Positions 7,421-14,927 of a stretch of 26,734 nucleotides of DNA are shown piece by piece. Made by a program: the position numbers and the translations under genes. Each line of letters starts with the position of its first letter. The first letter of the stretch is position 1. The stretch lies in contig JAVKSL010000039.1 of the NCBI GenBank assembly GCA_039583695.1, forward strand, positions 1-26,734, in the 5' to 3' direction. The notes beneath the pieces are model-generated. The model saw only the letters and a list, made by a program, of their open reading frames with translations. It made no database searches and was not told the origin of the DNA. The stretch comes from JAVKSL01 sp039583695. GTDB taxonomy: Bacteria > Actinomycetota > Acidimicrobiia > Acidimicrobiales > JAJPHD01.

Positions 7421-9028
7421 ATGGCTTGGCGGCCGGGCACCGACTCGACGCGAGCCCGGACCGCCGCGAGCGTGCCCCGATTGGTGCGCAGGCGCAGGGT
7501 GCCACCGGGGACTCGGGTGCTGACGGTGGGCATCCGGCTCGGTTGGGCCCTGGTGGCCTGGTACGTGCTCGACCGGCCCCGAGGGCGAGCGCGCTCCCGG
7601 GCGGGGCTGTCCCGCCGGCTGCGGGTGGCGTTCGAGCGGCTCGGCCCCACTTACATCAAGCTGGGCCAGATCCTGTCTTCCGGGGAGGGCATATTCCCCG
7701 AGGAGCTGGTCACGGAGTTCAAGGCCTGCCGGGACCGTGTACCCGCGGAGCCGTTCTCGGCAGTTAGGGACATTGTCGAGACCGAGCTGGGGCGACCACT
7801 TGCGGCCGTGTTCTCGTCGTTCGAGACGACCCCAGTCGCTGCCGCCTCCATCGCCCAAGTCCACCGGGCGACGCTGGTGAGCGGCGAGGAGGTGGTGGTG
7901 AAGGTGCAGCGCCCCGCCGTCGGTCGGCTCGTGCGCCACGACCTAGCCGCGATGAGCTGGATCGCACCGGCCCTGGTGGGGCGGATTCCCGTCACCTCCC
8001 TGGCCAACCCGCCAGCGCTGGTCGAGCTGTTTGCTCAGACGATCGTGGAGGAGCTGGACTTTCGGCTGGAAGCGGACAACATGTTGGACATTGCCCACAT
8101 CCTGGCCGAGACCGGGACCCGCACGACCATCGTCCCGCGGCCCCACCCCCGCCTGGTCACGGCCCGGGTGCTGGTCATGGAGCGACTCGACGGCTTTGCC
8201 TGGGACGACGTGGTGGGCATGCACGCGGCGGGGATCGACACGTCCGCAGTGGTGCACGACGGGATGGTGGCCTTCATGGAGGGAGCGATGCTTTACGGTG
8301 TGTTCCATGGAGACCTGCACGGCGGGAACTTGCTGGTCCGGCCGGACGGTCGGGTGGCGCTGCTGGACTTTGGCATCACCGGCCGGCTTGACGAGGCCCG
8401 CCGGCTGGCATTCCTGCGCCTGCTCATGGCTGGCACGGTCAACGATGTGCACATGCAGGTATCAGCTCTGCGTGACCTTGGAGCGCTGCCGGTCGATACC
8501 GACATCGAAGCGGTGATCCGGGACCTCGACCTGGAAGGCCCGGTCCAGGACCCGACCAGGATGACCCCAGAGGAGCTCACGGCCCAGATCCGCGACATCG
8601 CCAAGGCCCTGCTCAGCTTCGGGGCACGGATGCCCAAGGAGCTGATGCTGTTCGTGAAGAACATGCTGTTCCTAGACGGGGCGATGGCGACGCTGGCGCC
8701 CGACTTGGACCTGCTGGGCGAGGTGGCCAACCTGGCGGCGTACTTCACCACGCGCTACGGCGAGCGCATTGCGCACGATATCGGCATCGACCCGCGCCAA
8801 GCGGAGGTGAACCTGGACGGCCTGAGGGCCTCGATGGGCCTCACGCCGGACGTCGAGGCGGTCACCTACCGCGAGCTGCAGGCCCGCCGTGAGCTGATAA
8901 GACATCGGATGGAAAGCCGCGACCGCCGCCGGGCCGACCCGGGAGTGGTGCGGAGGTTGCTGAGCTGGGCGGGCCGGTTTGGGCGGTCGGGCCGGTTGGG
9001 CCGGTCAGGGCGAACCTTGGAGGCTTGA
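7421..9028 (+). CDS. ABC1/UbiB/AarF-family atypical kinase
   Basis: A 535-residue member of the ABC1 (UbiB, COQ8-like) protein-kinase-like family. Signature motifs in order: LGPTYIKLGQILSS (KxGQ, about 75-87), AAASIAQVHRA (140-150, the family's Ala-rich loop), Lys161 in VVVKVQRP, HGDLHGGN (296-303) and LLDFG (314-318). These proteins bind ATP and in other bacteria support quinone or isoprenoid lipid metabolism; the substrate here is unknown. The C-terminus ends in basic Gly/Arg/Ser repeats and lacks the usual pair of membrane helices. The ATG at 7421 is chosen because GAGGAGG (7409-7415) stands 5 nt before it; the frame is also open to ATGs at 7316 and 7271, which would add 35 or 50 poorly conserved residues. 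Confidence 0.88.
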   Translation: MAWRPGTDSTRARTAASVPRLVRRRRVPPGTRVLTVGIRLGWALVAWYVLDRPRGRARSRAGLSRRLRVAFERLGPTYIKLGQILSSGEGIFPEELVTEFKACRDRVPAEPFSAVRDIVETELGRPLAAVFSSFETTPVAAASIAQVHRATLVSGEEVVVKVQRPAVGRLVRHDLAAMSWIAPALVGRIPVTSLANPPALVELFAQTIVEELDFRLEADNMLDIAHILAETGTRTTIVPRPHPRLVTARVLVMERLDGFAWDDVVGMHAAGIDTSAVVHDGMVAFMEGAMLYGVFHGDLHGGNLLVRPDGRVALLDFGITGRLDEARRLAFLRLLMAGTVNDVHMQVSALRDLGALPVDTDIEAVIRDLDLEGPVQDPTRMTPEELTAQIRDIAKALLSFGARMPKELMLFVKNMLFLDGAMATLAPDLDLLGEVANLAAYFTTRYGERIAHDIGIDPRQAEVNLDGLRASMGLTPDVEAVTYRELQARRELIRHRMESRDRRRADPGVVRRLLSWAGRFGRSGRLGRSGRTLEA

Positions 9029-9082
9029 TGCCTCTGATAGCGCCCATCACTCCGAACTTCGAGCGAAGAGCGAAGAGGAGAC

Positions 9083-9511
9083 ATGAGCATTTCCGTGGCC
9101 TTGGAAAACCTGGTCGAGCAGGCTTCGCTGATGGGGCCGTGGGCTTACGTGCTCACATCGTCGGACGACGGCAGGCCGCACGCTGTGGCGGCGGCTCTCG
9201 CCTGGGAGGACGGTGAGCTGTTTGCCGCTGTCGGGCGCAGTAGCCTGCACAACGTCTCCGAGCGGCCCCTCGTGTCCGTGGTTTGGCCGCCACTGCCGGG
9301 CGTGGAGGGCGCCCACAGCCTGATCGTCGACGGGACAGCACGGGTGGCGTCCAGCGATGGTCGGGACGGAACGCTGGCGGTCACGCCGACCCGTGCCGTG
9401 TACCACCGACCCGCCCCGGTCACCTTTACCACCCTAGCTGCGTGCCACCCCAGTGCTCCCCCTGGACCAACCACCGGCTGCGGCCCGATCCTCGCCGACG
9501 GGGGGCGCTAA
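9083..9511 (+). CDS. Pyridoxamine 5'-phosphate oxidase-like (FMN-binding split-barrel) protein
   Basis: A 142-residue protein resembling the small PNPOx-like FMN/F420-binding split-barrel proteins: an N-terminal helix, then AYVLTSSDDGRPHAVAAALAWEDGELFAAVGRSS-like strands, a HNVSERPLVSVVWPP segment and a HSLIVDGTARV strand. No substrate can be assigned. The ATG at 9083 follows a good Shine-Dalgarno (GAAGAGGAGA, about 9071-9080). It starts about 55 bp after the ABC1 kinase gene on the same strand and may be cotranscribed. The C-terminus is rich in Pro/Cys/Gly. Assignment to the fold is moderately sure; function is unknown. Confidence 0.7.
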   Translation: MSISVALENLVEQASLMGPWAYVLTSSDDGRPHAVAAALAWEDGELFAAVGRSSLHNVSERPLVSVVWPPLPGVEGAHSLIVDGTARVASSDGRDGTLAVTPTRAVYHRPAPVTFTTLAACHPSAPPGPTTGCGPILADGGR

Positions 9512-9536
9512 AGCTGCCCCCGCGGTTCGAGGAAGC

Positions 9537-9587
9537 GAACTTTGGGGCATCTTGACCTCTCCCAGAGGCACCCATGCCCCAAAGTTC
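9537..9587. terminator. 14-bp perfect inverted repeat between convergent genes (possible bidirectional terminator)
   Basis: GAACTTTGGGGCAT (9537-9550) is repeated exactly as its reverse complement at 9574-9587. The 23-nt loop contains a second small hairpin, CCTCT-CCC-AGAGG (9556-9568). It sits in the 113-bp gap between the stop codons of the FMN-fold gene (plus) and hsp20 (minus), where a bidirectional terminator would be expected. There is no clear U-tract on either side, so intrinsic termination is uncertain; it may instead protect 3' ends or bind a protein. Confidence 0.5.
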
Positions 9588-9624
9588 ATGGTCCACACCG
9601 ACGGCCCGCGCTACTGGGCAGGTC

Positions 9625-10071
9625 CTAGCCCGACTTGGCCTCGATCGCCTCAGACTTGGTGTTGCTCCCGATCGAGACCCTGCGCGGCTTGGCCGACTCC
9701 GCGACGGGCAAGGTAACCGTCAGCACACCGTTGTCGTAGCTCGCCTCCACCGCTTCGGCGTTGAGGCCCTCGCCCAGGAAGAGCTGACGGCTGAAGCTTC
9801 CCTGCGGCCTCTCGGCCACCACCACCTCGTCGCCTTCGACCATCGCCCACGACCGCTCCGCCTTGACGGTCAGGACGTTCTTCTCTACCGTCAGGTCGAT
9901 GCTGGCGGGGTCCACGCCAGGAAGGTCGAGGTGGACCAGGAAACGGTCCCCACGGCGGTACGCATCCATCGGCATCAGGCGCGCGGTGGCGGTGGTGGCT
10001 CGACGTCCGAGCACCTCCTCGCTTAGCCTGTCAATCTCACGGAAAGGATCAAACCGCATGAGCATGGCCAT
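9625..10071 (-). CDS. Small heat shock protein, Hsp20/alpha-crystallin family
   Basis: A 148-residue ATP-independent chaperone that holds unfolding proteins. It begins MLMRFDPFREIDRLSEEV, typical of bacterial Hsp20. The alpha-crystallin domain spans about 35-135 (FLVHLDLPGVDPASIDLTV, VLTVKAERS, ASYDNGVLTVTLPV with the conserved GVLTVTLP) and is followed by a short Lys/Ser-rich tail. The ATG at 10071 has a strong Shine-Dalgarno (AAGGAGGAGG within 10072-10085). A nearly ideal vegetative promoter lies upstream. No CIRCE or HAIR operator was found here, so its heat control is not explained by HrcA or HspR sites I can recognise. Confidence 0.95.
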   Translation of the reverse strand: MAMLMRFDPFREIDRLSEEVLGRRATTATARLMPMDAYRRGDRFLVHLDLPGVDPASIDLTVEKNVLTVKAERSWAMVEGDEVVVAERPQGSFSRQLFLGEGLNAEAVEASYDNGVLTVTLPVAESAKPRRVSIGSNTKSEAIEAKSG

Positions 10072-10112
10072 CGCCTCCTCCTTCGTGTGTGTCAGCGGTT
10101 CGTCACAAAGTT

Positions 10113-10141
10113 ATTATACACCCTGGAGAGAAACTTGACAA
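10113..10141 (-). promoter_or_regulatory. Sigma70-like promoter of hsp20
   Basis: On the minus strand TTGTCA (10141-10136) and TATAAT (10118-10113) are separated by exactly 17 bp, close to the consensus vegetative promoter and the best such match seen in this GC-rich window. It lies about 40 bp upstream of the hsp20 ATG. The -35 hexamer overlaps the probable TTG start codon of the divergent flavoprotein gene (10135), so the two genes cannot be transcribed fully independently. Confidence 0.7.
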
Positions 10142-11277
10142 CATCTACATCTAGTTTTTGGGATGACATGATGAACACCGCTCGGCTTGTTGCGGAGAAG
10201 GTCCTCGCCCCCCGTGCCGAGGAGACCGACCAAGCGGCACTGGTACCCCGCTCGAACCTGGATGCCCTGGCTGAGGCTGGGCTGTTCGGGATGGCCTGTC
10301 ACGGTGCCGGAGCCCCGGCGCCCGCCATGCGCCAGGTCCAAGAAGCCCTGGCTGGCTCCTGTGGCGCCACTTACTTTGTCTGGGCCCAGCACCACTCGCC
10401 CGTCCGGTTGCTGCAGGCCACTGGTAACGCCGAGCTACGGGATCGCTGGCTGGTGCCCCTGTGCCGAGGAAGCTCCATCGCCGGCGTGGCGTTCGCCTAC
10501 CTGCGCCGACCGGGGCCGCCAGCCGTGAGCGCCGGGCGGGTGACCGGGGGCTGGCGGGTGACCGGTACCGCACCATTCGTGACCTCATGGGGCCTGGCCG
10601 AGGTCTTCGTGGTAGCGGCGGTCGGGGGTTCCGAGATCGTCTGGTTCTGCCTCCCCGGCCACCCCACGGACTCGGTGCGTCCGTCCCCGCCGCTTGCCCT
10701 CTCCGTCCTGCAGGCGACGTCCACGGTGACGCTTCGCTTGGATGACCTGGTGGTCCCTAATGCAGACGTGGTCAAGGTCGAGCCTCTCCACTCGTGGCGG
10801 GTCCGGGACCGCCTGGCCACAGCCCGGCCCCCTGCGGCTGCGCTGGGAGTGGCCCAGCGCTGTTGCCAGCTCCTGGTAGTGCTGGCCGGCGAGCGGGCGG
10901 GAGCCGTCGAGGAGGCGGCCGGGGCACTCACCAACGAGCTCGCTGCGTGCCGGACCCGGGCCTACAGCCTGGCCGACGCCCTTCCTGACGCCCAGGGAGA
11001 GCTTCCCGTGGACACGGCGATCTCCGATGTGACCGCCCCGACCGACGCCCTGGAAGCCCACCTCGCCTCGATGGTCGATGCCCGGGCCTGGTGCCTGGAC
11101 CTGGCCCAGCGCGCCTCCCTGGCACTCATTGCAGCTGCCGGCGGCCGGGCGATGACCCGCTCTCACCCGGCGCAACGTCTTGCCCGGGAAGCCGCCTTTT
11201 ACGCGGTCCAAGCCCAGACTGGGTCAATCCGGGCAGCGACCCTCGCCCGCCTCACCCGGCCAACCGGTAGCTCTTGA
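10135..11277 (+). CDS. Acyl-CoA dehydrogenase-family flavoprotein, atypical
   Basis: About 380 residues with the layout of acyl-CoA dehydrogenases: a helical N-terminal domain (to about 95), a middle beta domain (FAYLRRPGPPAVSAGRVTGGWRVTGTAPFVTSWGLA-like strands, about 105-220) and a C-terminal helical domain. It recalls the FAD/FMN-dependent ACAD-like hydroxylase branch as much as true dehydrogenases. The C-terminal segment normally holding the catalytic Glu (YEGTNE-type) reads YAVQAQTGSIRAA, so the usual base appears to be missing; dehydrogenation of acyl-CoA is therefore doubtful. The TTG at 10135 is chosen for its Shine-Dalgarno GGAGAG (10125-10130); an ATG at 10168 or an upstream ATG at 10087, inside the hsp20 leader, are alternatives. 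Divergent from hsp20 and convergent with trpA; substrate unknown. Confidence 0.75.
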   Translation: MTTSTSSFWDDMMNTARLVAEKVLAPRAEETDQAALVPRSNLDALAEAGLFGMACHGAGAPAPAMRQVQEALAGSCGATYFVWAQHHSPVRLLQATGNAELRDRWLVPLCRGSSIAGVAFAYLRRPGPPAVSAGRVTGGWRVTGTAPFVTSWGLAEVFVVAAVGGSEIVWFCLPGHPTDSVRPSPPLALSVLQATSTVTLRLDDLVVPNADVVKVEPLHSWRVRDRLATARPPAAALGVAQRCCQLLVVLAGERAGAVEEAAGALTNELAACRTRAYSLADALPDAQGELPVDTAISDVTAPTDALEAHLASMVDARAWCLDLAQRASLALIAAAGGRAMTRSHPAQRLAREAAFYAVQAQTGSIRAATLARLTRPTGSS

Positions 11278-11354
11278 GGCCGGGGTTCTGCCGCAACTGA
11301 CCTTGTGGCGCAAAGCGCCTGGCCACGGCCTGGCCATGCCGCGCCAACAGAGGT

Positions 11355-12245
11355 TCAGGTGTCCAGCGCCGCTCTAATGTCCGCCACGAGCTCCCCGGCG
11401 GCCTCAGGACCCCCGCCTTCCAGGAGCCGGCGGACCAGGGCCGAGCCGACCACCACCCCGTCCGCCTCCTCGCACACCTGCCTCGCCTGAGCCGGCGTCG
11501 ATACCCCGACACCGATAAGCACCGGCTTGTCGGTGACTGCCTTGAGTCGCCGGGCCATCACTGCGGCCGACGCAGCGAGGTCAGCCCGCTCACCGGTCAC
11601 TCCCATCAGGCCCACGCCATAGACAAATCCTCGGCTGGCCTCGCATATAGGACCCAGCCGGGAGTCGGGCGTCGTGGGAGCTGCCAGCAGCACCGTCTCC
11701 ACCCCAGCCGCCAGAGTGACCTCCAACCACGACCCCGCTTCCTCGAGGGGCAGGTCCGGCAGGATCGCCCCTGCCACGCCGGCATCCGCCAGCCAGGCAC
11801 AAAATCGCTCGTATCCCGCCCTGACCACCACATTCGCGTAGGTCATGACCGCCAGGGGGACTGCTGCGTCAACGCGCGCCAGCTCGCTCACGATCAAGGG
11901 TGGGGTAGCCCCCTGGCGCAGTGCCCGCAAGGACGCTTCCTGGATCACCGGACCGTCCATGATCGGGTCGGAGAACGGGATGCCAACCTCGACCGCATCG
12001 GCTCCCGCAAAGGCGACTGCCGCGATCACCTCGGTCCAATCCGACCCGAGACCCCCGGTGATGTAGGGGACCACCAGCTTGCGCCCCGCCGCCCTGGCCG
12101 AGCGTAAGGCCGTCTCCAGGGCGCCAAAGGACGTAGTTTGGTTCGTGGTGACCTCTTTCGTGCCAAAATGGCCCGAAGTACGAGCGCGGCCTCCAAAAAC
12201 GCCTGACGGGTCGGCGACAAGACCGCCGGGAGGCACACTCCTCAA
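11355..12245 (-). CDS. trpA: Tryptophan synthase alpha chain
   Basis: Cleaves indole-3-glycerol phosphate to indole, which is channelled to TrpB. Conserved features: VVPYITGGLGSDW (58-70), catalytic Glu86 in VEVGIPFSDP and Asp97 in MDGPVIQ, PDLPLEE, FVYGVGLMGVTG, and GVGVSTPAQARQV near the phosphate site. In-frame starts before the first conserved residue are a TTG at 12245, which overlaps the trpB stop (TTGA) and has GGAG 8 nt upstream, and a GTG at 12236. Either gives an N-terminal extension of roughly 25-30 residues compared with usual TrpA, with no ATG/GTG closer to the conserved core. Last gene of trpC-F-B-A. A short GGCGC-AAA-GCGCC hairpin lies downstream (11307-11319) without a U-tract. 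Confidence 0.95.
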   Translation of the reverse strand: MRSVPPGGLVADPSGVFGGRARTSGHFGTKEVTTNQTTSFGALETALRSARAAGRKLVVPYITGGLGSDWTEVIAAVAFAGADAVEVGIPFSDPIMDGPVIQEASLRALRQGATPPLIVSELARVDAAVPLAVMTYANVVVRAGYERFCAWLADAGVAGAILPDLPLEEAGSWLEVTLAAGVETVLLAAPTTPDSRLGPICEASRGFVYGVGLMGVTGERADLAASAAVMARRLKAVTDKPVLIGVGVSTPAQARQVCEEADGVVVGSALVRRLLEGGGPEAAGELVADIRAALDT

Positions 12246-13432
12246 CCGAGCAGCTCCATCACCTGGGCCACGTCCTTGTCCCCCCGCCCCGACAGGGTCA
12301 CGAGCACGGTGGACCCCGCCGGCAGCTCGACGGTGCCGGCGGCCCGCGCCACCCACGCAAGGGCGTGGGCCGGCTCCAGGGCCGGAATGATCCCCTCCGT
12401 CTCCGACAACAATCGCAGCGCGTCCAGCACCTCGGTGTCCCCGGCGTGAAAGTACCTGGCTCGACCGGTGGTCGCCAGGTGGGCGTGCTCCGGTCCGATG
12501 CCTGGGTAGTCCAGCCCGGCAGAGATCGAGTGTGCCTCCAGGATCTGGCCGTGCTCGTCCTGCAGGATCCGCGACCGCATCCCGTGCACGACGCCCGGCA
12601 GCCCCCGGTCGATGGCCGCTCCCCCGGACGCCTCCACGCCGACCAGGACACTGGCCGTGTCGGCGAACCCGGCGAAGGTCCCCGCGGCGTTCGACCCGCC
12701 CCCCACGCAGGCGACCACATATTCAGGATCGCGCCCCCCCAACAGCCGCCGGCACTGCACCCGGGCCTCGTCACCCACCACCCGCTGCAGCTCACGCACC
12801 ATCCACGGATACGGATGCGGTCCCATCACCGATCCAAGGCAGTAGTGCGTGGTCTCCACCGTCGCCACCCACTCGCGCATCGCCTCGTTGATGGCGTCCT
12901 TGAGCGTGGCACTGCCTGACGTGACCGGCCGCACCTCGGCGCCGAGCAGGCGCATCCGGAACACGTTGAGCGCCTGGCGCTCCACGTCGACCGCCCCCAT
13001 GTAAACCACACACTCGAACCCGAACAGAGCCGCTGCGGTCGCCGCGGCCACCCCGTGCTGGCCGGCACCGGTCTCGGCGAGCATCCGGGTCTTGCCCATC
13101 GCCCGGGTGAGCAGCGCCTGGCCGATCACGTTGTTGATCTTGTGCGAGCCGGTATGGGTGAGGTCCTCCCGCTTGAGCAGGATCCGCACGCCCAGCCTCT
13201 CGGAAAGCCGGCGGCACTCGGTGACCGGCGTGGGCCGCCCGGCGTAATCAGCGAGGATAGCGTGATATTCATCGAGGAATAAGGGATCTGTCCAACTCGA
13301 CCTGAACGCCCTCTCCAGATCCTCACACGCAGGGACCAGCGACTCCGGGACGAAGCGACCACCCCACTCCCCGAACCGGCCCCTATTGGTGGGCGGCCCC
13401 ATCGCGCCCACAGGCCCTGCCGGAGCGCTCAC
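12242..13432 (-). CDS. trpB: Tryptophan synthase beta chain
   Basis: PLP enzyme joining indole and serine to make tryptophan. The 396-residue protein shows RGRFGEWGGRFVPESL near the N-terminus, the PLP lysine Lys98 in THTGSHKINN, the catalytic Glu in LAETGAGQHG, the phosphate loop GGGSNAAG, and the GLDYPGIGPEH and LSGRGDKD motifs. It is the TrpB1 type that pairs with TrpA. The GTG at 13432 overlaps the trpF stop by 4 bp (GTGA), and its own stop overlaps the trpA TTG. The frame is open upstream to 13474 but those residues lie inside trpF. Confidence 0.97.
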   Translation of the reverse strand: MSAPAGPVGAMGPPTNRGRFGEWGGRFVPESLVPACEDLERAFRSSWTDPLFLDEYHAILADYAGRPTPVTECRRLSERLGVRILLKREDLTHTGSHKINNVIGQALLTRAMGKTRMLAETGAGQHGVAAATAAALFGFECVVYMGAVDVERQALNVFRMRLLGAEVRPVTSGSATLKDAINEAMREWVATVETTHYCLGSVMGPHPYPWMVRELQRVVGDEARVQCRRLLGGRDPEYVVACVGGGSNAAGTFAGFADTASVLVGVEASGGAAIDRGLPGVVHGMRSRILQDEHGQILEAHSISAGLDYPGIGPEHAHLATTGRARYFHAGDTEVLDALRLLSETEGIIPALEPAHALAWVARAAGTVELPAGSTVLVTLSGRGDKDVAQVMELLG

Positions 13433-14082
13433 GGGTCCTGCCAGTCGAACGGCGCCTCTCCCAGGCCCTCCCACTCGGGCGGGCTGGCTGCCTTCGCCGT
13501 GGCAATGAATGCCCTCAGCTTTGCCGGGTCCTTGACCCCCGGAGAGGACTCCACGCCGCTGGAAACATCCACCCCCCAGGGATGCACCAACCCGATAGCA
13601 CGGGCCACGTTGTCCGGGTCCAGGCCACCAGCCAGCAACAGCCGCGTGCCGTCGGCGACTCCTTCGGCCAGGCGCCAGTCAAAGACCTCCCCTGAGCCGG
13701 GCGAGGGTGCGTCCAGCAGGACCAGGTCGGCCCCATAGGCCGCCGCGTTGGCGATCGCCCGATCCCCCGCCGCAAACGCCATGATGGTCAGGGGCACCCG
13801 CTCACGTATCCAACGGGCGTCGGCCACGGTCTCCCTGCCGTGAAGCTGGGCGGCTTTCAGCCCGATGCCGTGCACCGCCTCGACCACCCGCTCCTTGGAC
13901 TCGTTGCGAAACACCCCGACCGTGATCACCTCGGGCGGTATCCGCCGGGCAATGTCGCCAGCGACGACCGGGGTGATCTGGCGCGGCGAAGGGGCAAGCA
14001 CGAAGCCCACTGCGTCGGCCCCGAGCGCCACGGCTAAAAGGGCGTCCTCCTCGGAGGTGATCCCGCAGATCTTCACGAACAC
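13429..14082 (-). CDS. trpF: Phosphoribosylanthranilate isomerase
   Basis: Isomerises N-(5'-phosphoribosyl)anthranilate in tryptophan synthesis. The 217-residue TIM barrel has KICGIT at the N-terminus with the catalytic Cys6, GADAVGFVLAPSPRQI, AAQLHG, LLLDAPSPGSG with the catalytic-Asp region, LLAGGLDPDNV and GVDVSSGVESSPGVKDPAKL. The GTG at 14082 overlaps the end of trpC by 10 bp; a second GTG at 14076 would give the 4-bp GTGA overlap seen at other junctions here. The C-terminus is slightly longer than usual and ends FDWQDP at the trpB start. Confidence 0.95.
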   Translation of the reverse strand: MFVKICGITSEEDALLAVALGADAVGFVLAPSPRQITPVVAGDIARRIPPEVITVGVFRNESKERVVEAVHGIGLKAAQLHGRETVADARWIRERVPLTIMAFAAGDRAIANAAAYGADLVLLDAPSPGSGEVFDWRLAEGVADGTRLLLAGGLDPDNVARAIGLVHPWGVDVSSGVESSPGVKDPAKLRAFIATAKAASPPEWEGLGEAPFDWQDP

Positions 14083-14867
14083 TGGGCCCGCCCGGCTGCC
14101 GCCAAGGCCGCTACCGCCGCGGCTCGATCCGGCGCCATGAGGAGCGACTCGCCTACCAGCGCCGCGTCGTAGCCGGCATCGGCCAGGCGGCGGGCGTCGT
14201 CGGTCGTGGCGATGCCGGACTCGGCGACGGCCAGCACACCAGGGGGGATGAGCAACCTCAGCTTGGCGGCCCTTGCGACGTCGACCTCGAAGGAGCGCAG
14301 GTCGCGCTGGTTCACTCCCACGATCTCGGCCCCCACCTCCAGCGCCCGCTCCAGCTCTACCTCGTCATGGACCTCCACCACGGCGGCCAGGCTCAGGCCC
14401 TTCGCCATCTCGGTCAGCTGGCTCAGCTCCTCATCGGACAGGGCTGCGACGATCAGGAGCACTGCGGAGGCCCCCATGAGCCTGGCGTCGGACACGTCGG
14501 CAGCACTGACCGTGAAGTCCTTGCGCAGGATAGGCAATCCAGTGGCATCCCGAGCGGCGCGCAGATCCGCTGGCGAGCCCCCGAAGAACTCCCCGTCGGT
14601 CAGCACCGACAAGCACGCCGCCCCGCCTGCGCAATAGTCCCGGGCCAGCTCGGACGGGTCCAGGCCGGGGTCGAGATCACCCTTGGATGGGGAGCGGCGC
14701 TTGATCTCGGCGATGATCGACAGGCCAGCCCCCCCCGCCAGGGCCGCAGCGAAGGGGCGAGGACTGGGCGTACGCTCGGCAAGCTCGGCAAGCTCGTCGG
14801 GTCGGCGTGGATCTGCTGCCGCCACCTCCCGATGCGCGGCGATGATCCGGTCTAGGTAGGTGGACAT
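14073..14867 (-). CDS. trpC: Indole-3-glycerol phosphate synthase
   Basis: Converts carboxyphenylamino-deoxyribulose phosphate to indole-3-glycerol phosphate. Motifs: IIAEIKRRSPSKGDL (catalytic Lys region), ACLSVLTDGEFFGGS, LPILRKDF, VEVHDEVELERAL, GVNQRDLRSF, LAVAESGI and AALVGESLLM. The ATG at 14867 (MSTYLDRIIAAHRE) matches the usual N-terminus; an ATG at 14876 adds three residues. A TAGGCT hexamer 9 nt upstream (14877-14882) suggests a leaderless or very short leader mRNA, so no trp leader peptide or attenuator is visible. First gene of trpC-F-B-A; trpE, trpG and trpD are not in the window. Confidence 0.95.
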   Translation of the reverse strand: MSTYLDRIIAAHREVAAADPRRPDELAELAERTPSPRPFAAALAGGAGLSIIAEIKRRSPSKGDLDPGLDPSELARDYCAGGAACLSVLTDGEFFGGSPADLRAARDATGLPILRKDFTVSAADVSDARLMGASAVLLIVAALSDEELSQLTEMAKGLSLAAVVEVHDEVELERALEVGAEIVGVNQRDLRSFEVDVARAAKLRLLIPPGVLAVAESGIATTDDARRLADAGYDAALVGESLLMAPDRAAAVAALAAAGRAQCS

Positions 14868-14876
14868 GCCGGTCAT

Positions 14877-14921
14877 AGCCTAAATGTCGGTGCCATGGCG
14901 AACCACTCATATTCCTAGGCT
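14877..14921. promoter_or_regulatory. Divergent -10-like TAGGCT boxes for trpC and the ompR-type gene
   Basis: TAGGCT occurs on the minus strand at 14882-14877, 9 nt before the trpC ATG (14867), and on the plus strand at 14916-14921, 6 nt before the regulator GTG (14928). Both fit the TANNNT -10 pattern of leaderless or near-leaderless actinobacterial promoters, and neither gene has a clear Shine-Dalgarno. The two promoters face away from each other across a region of about 35 bp. Confidence 0.45.
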
Positions 14922-14927
14922 GGTGAT

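Noticed and set aside
10072..10160. HspR (HAIR) or CIRCE operator upstream of hsp20
   Set aside because: The ACTTGAC sequence lacks the second half-site (ACTCAAG) at the required spacing, and no GAGTGCTAA-type repeat is present.
14877..14927. trp leader peptide and attenuator upstream of trpC
   Set aside because: The gap is too short and has no Trp codon run or terminator hairpin.
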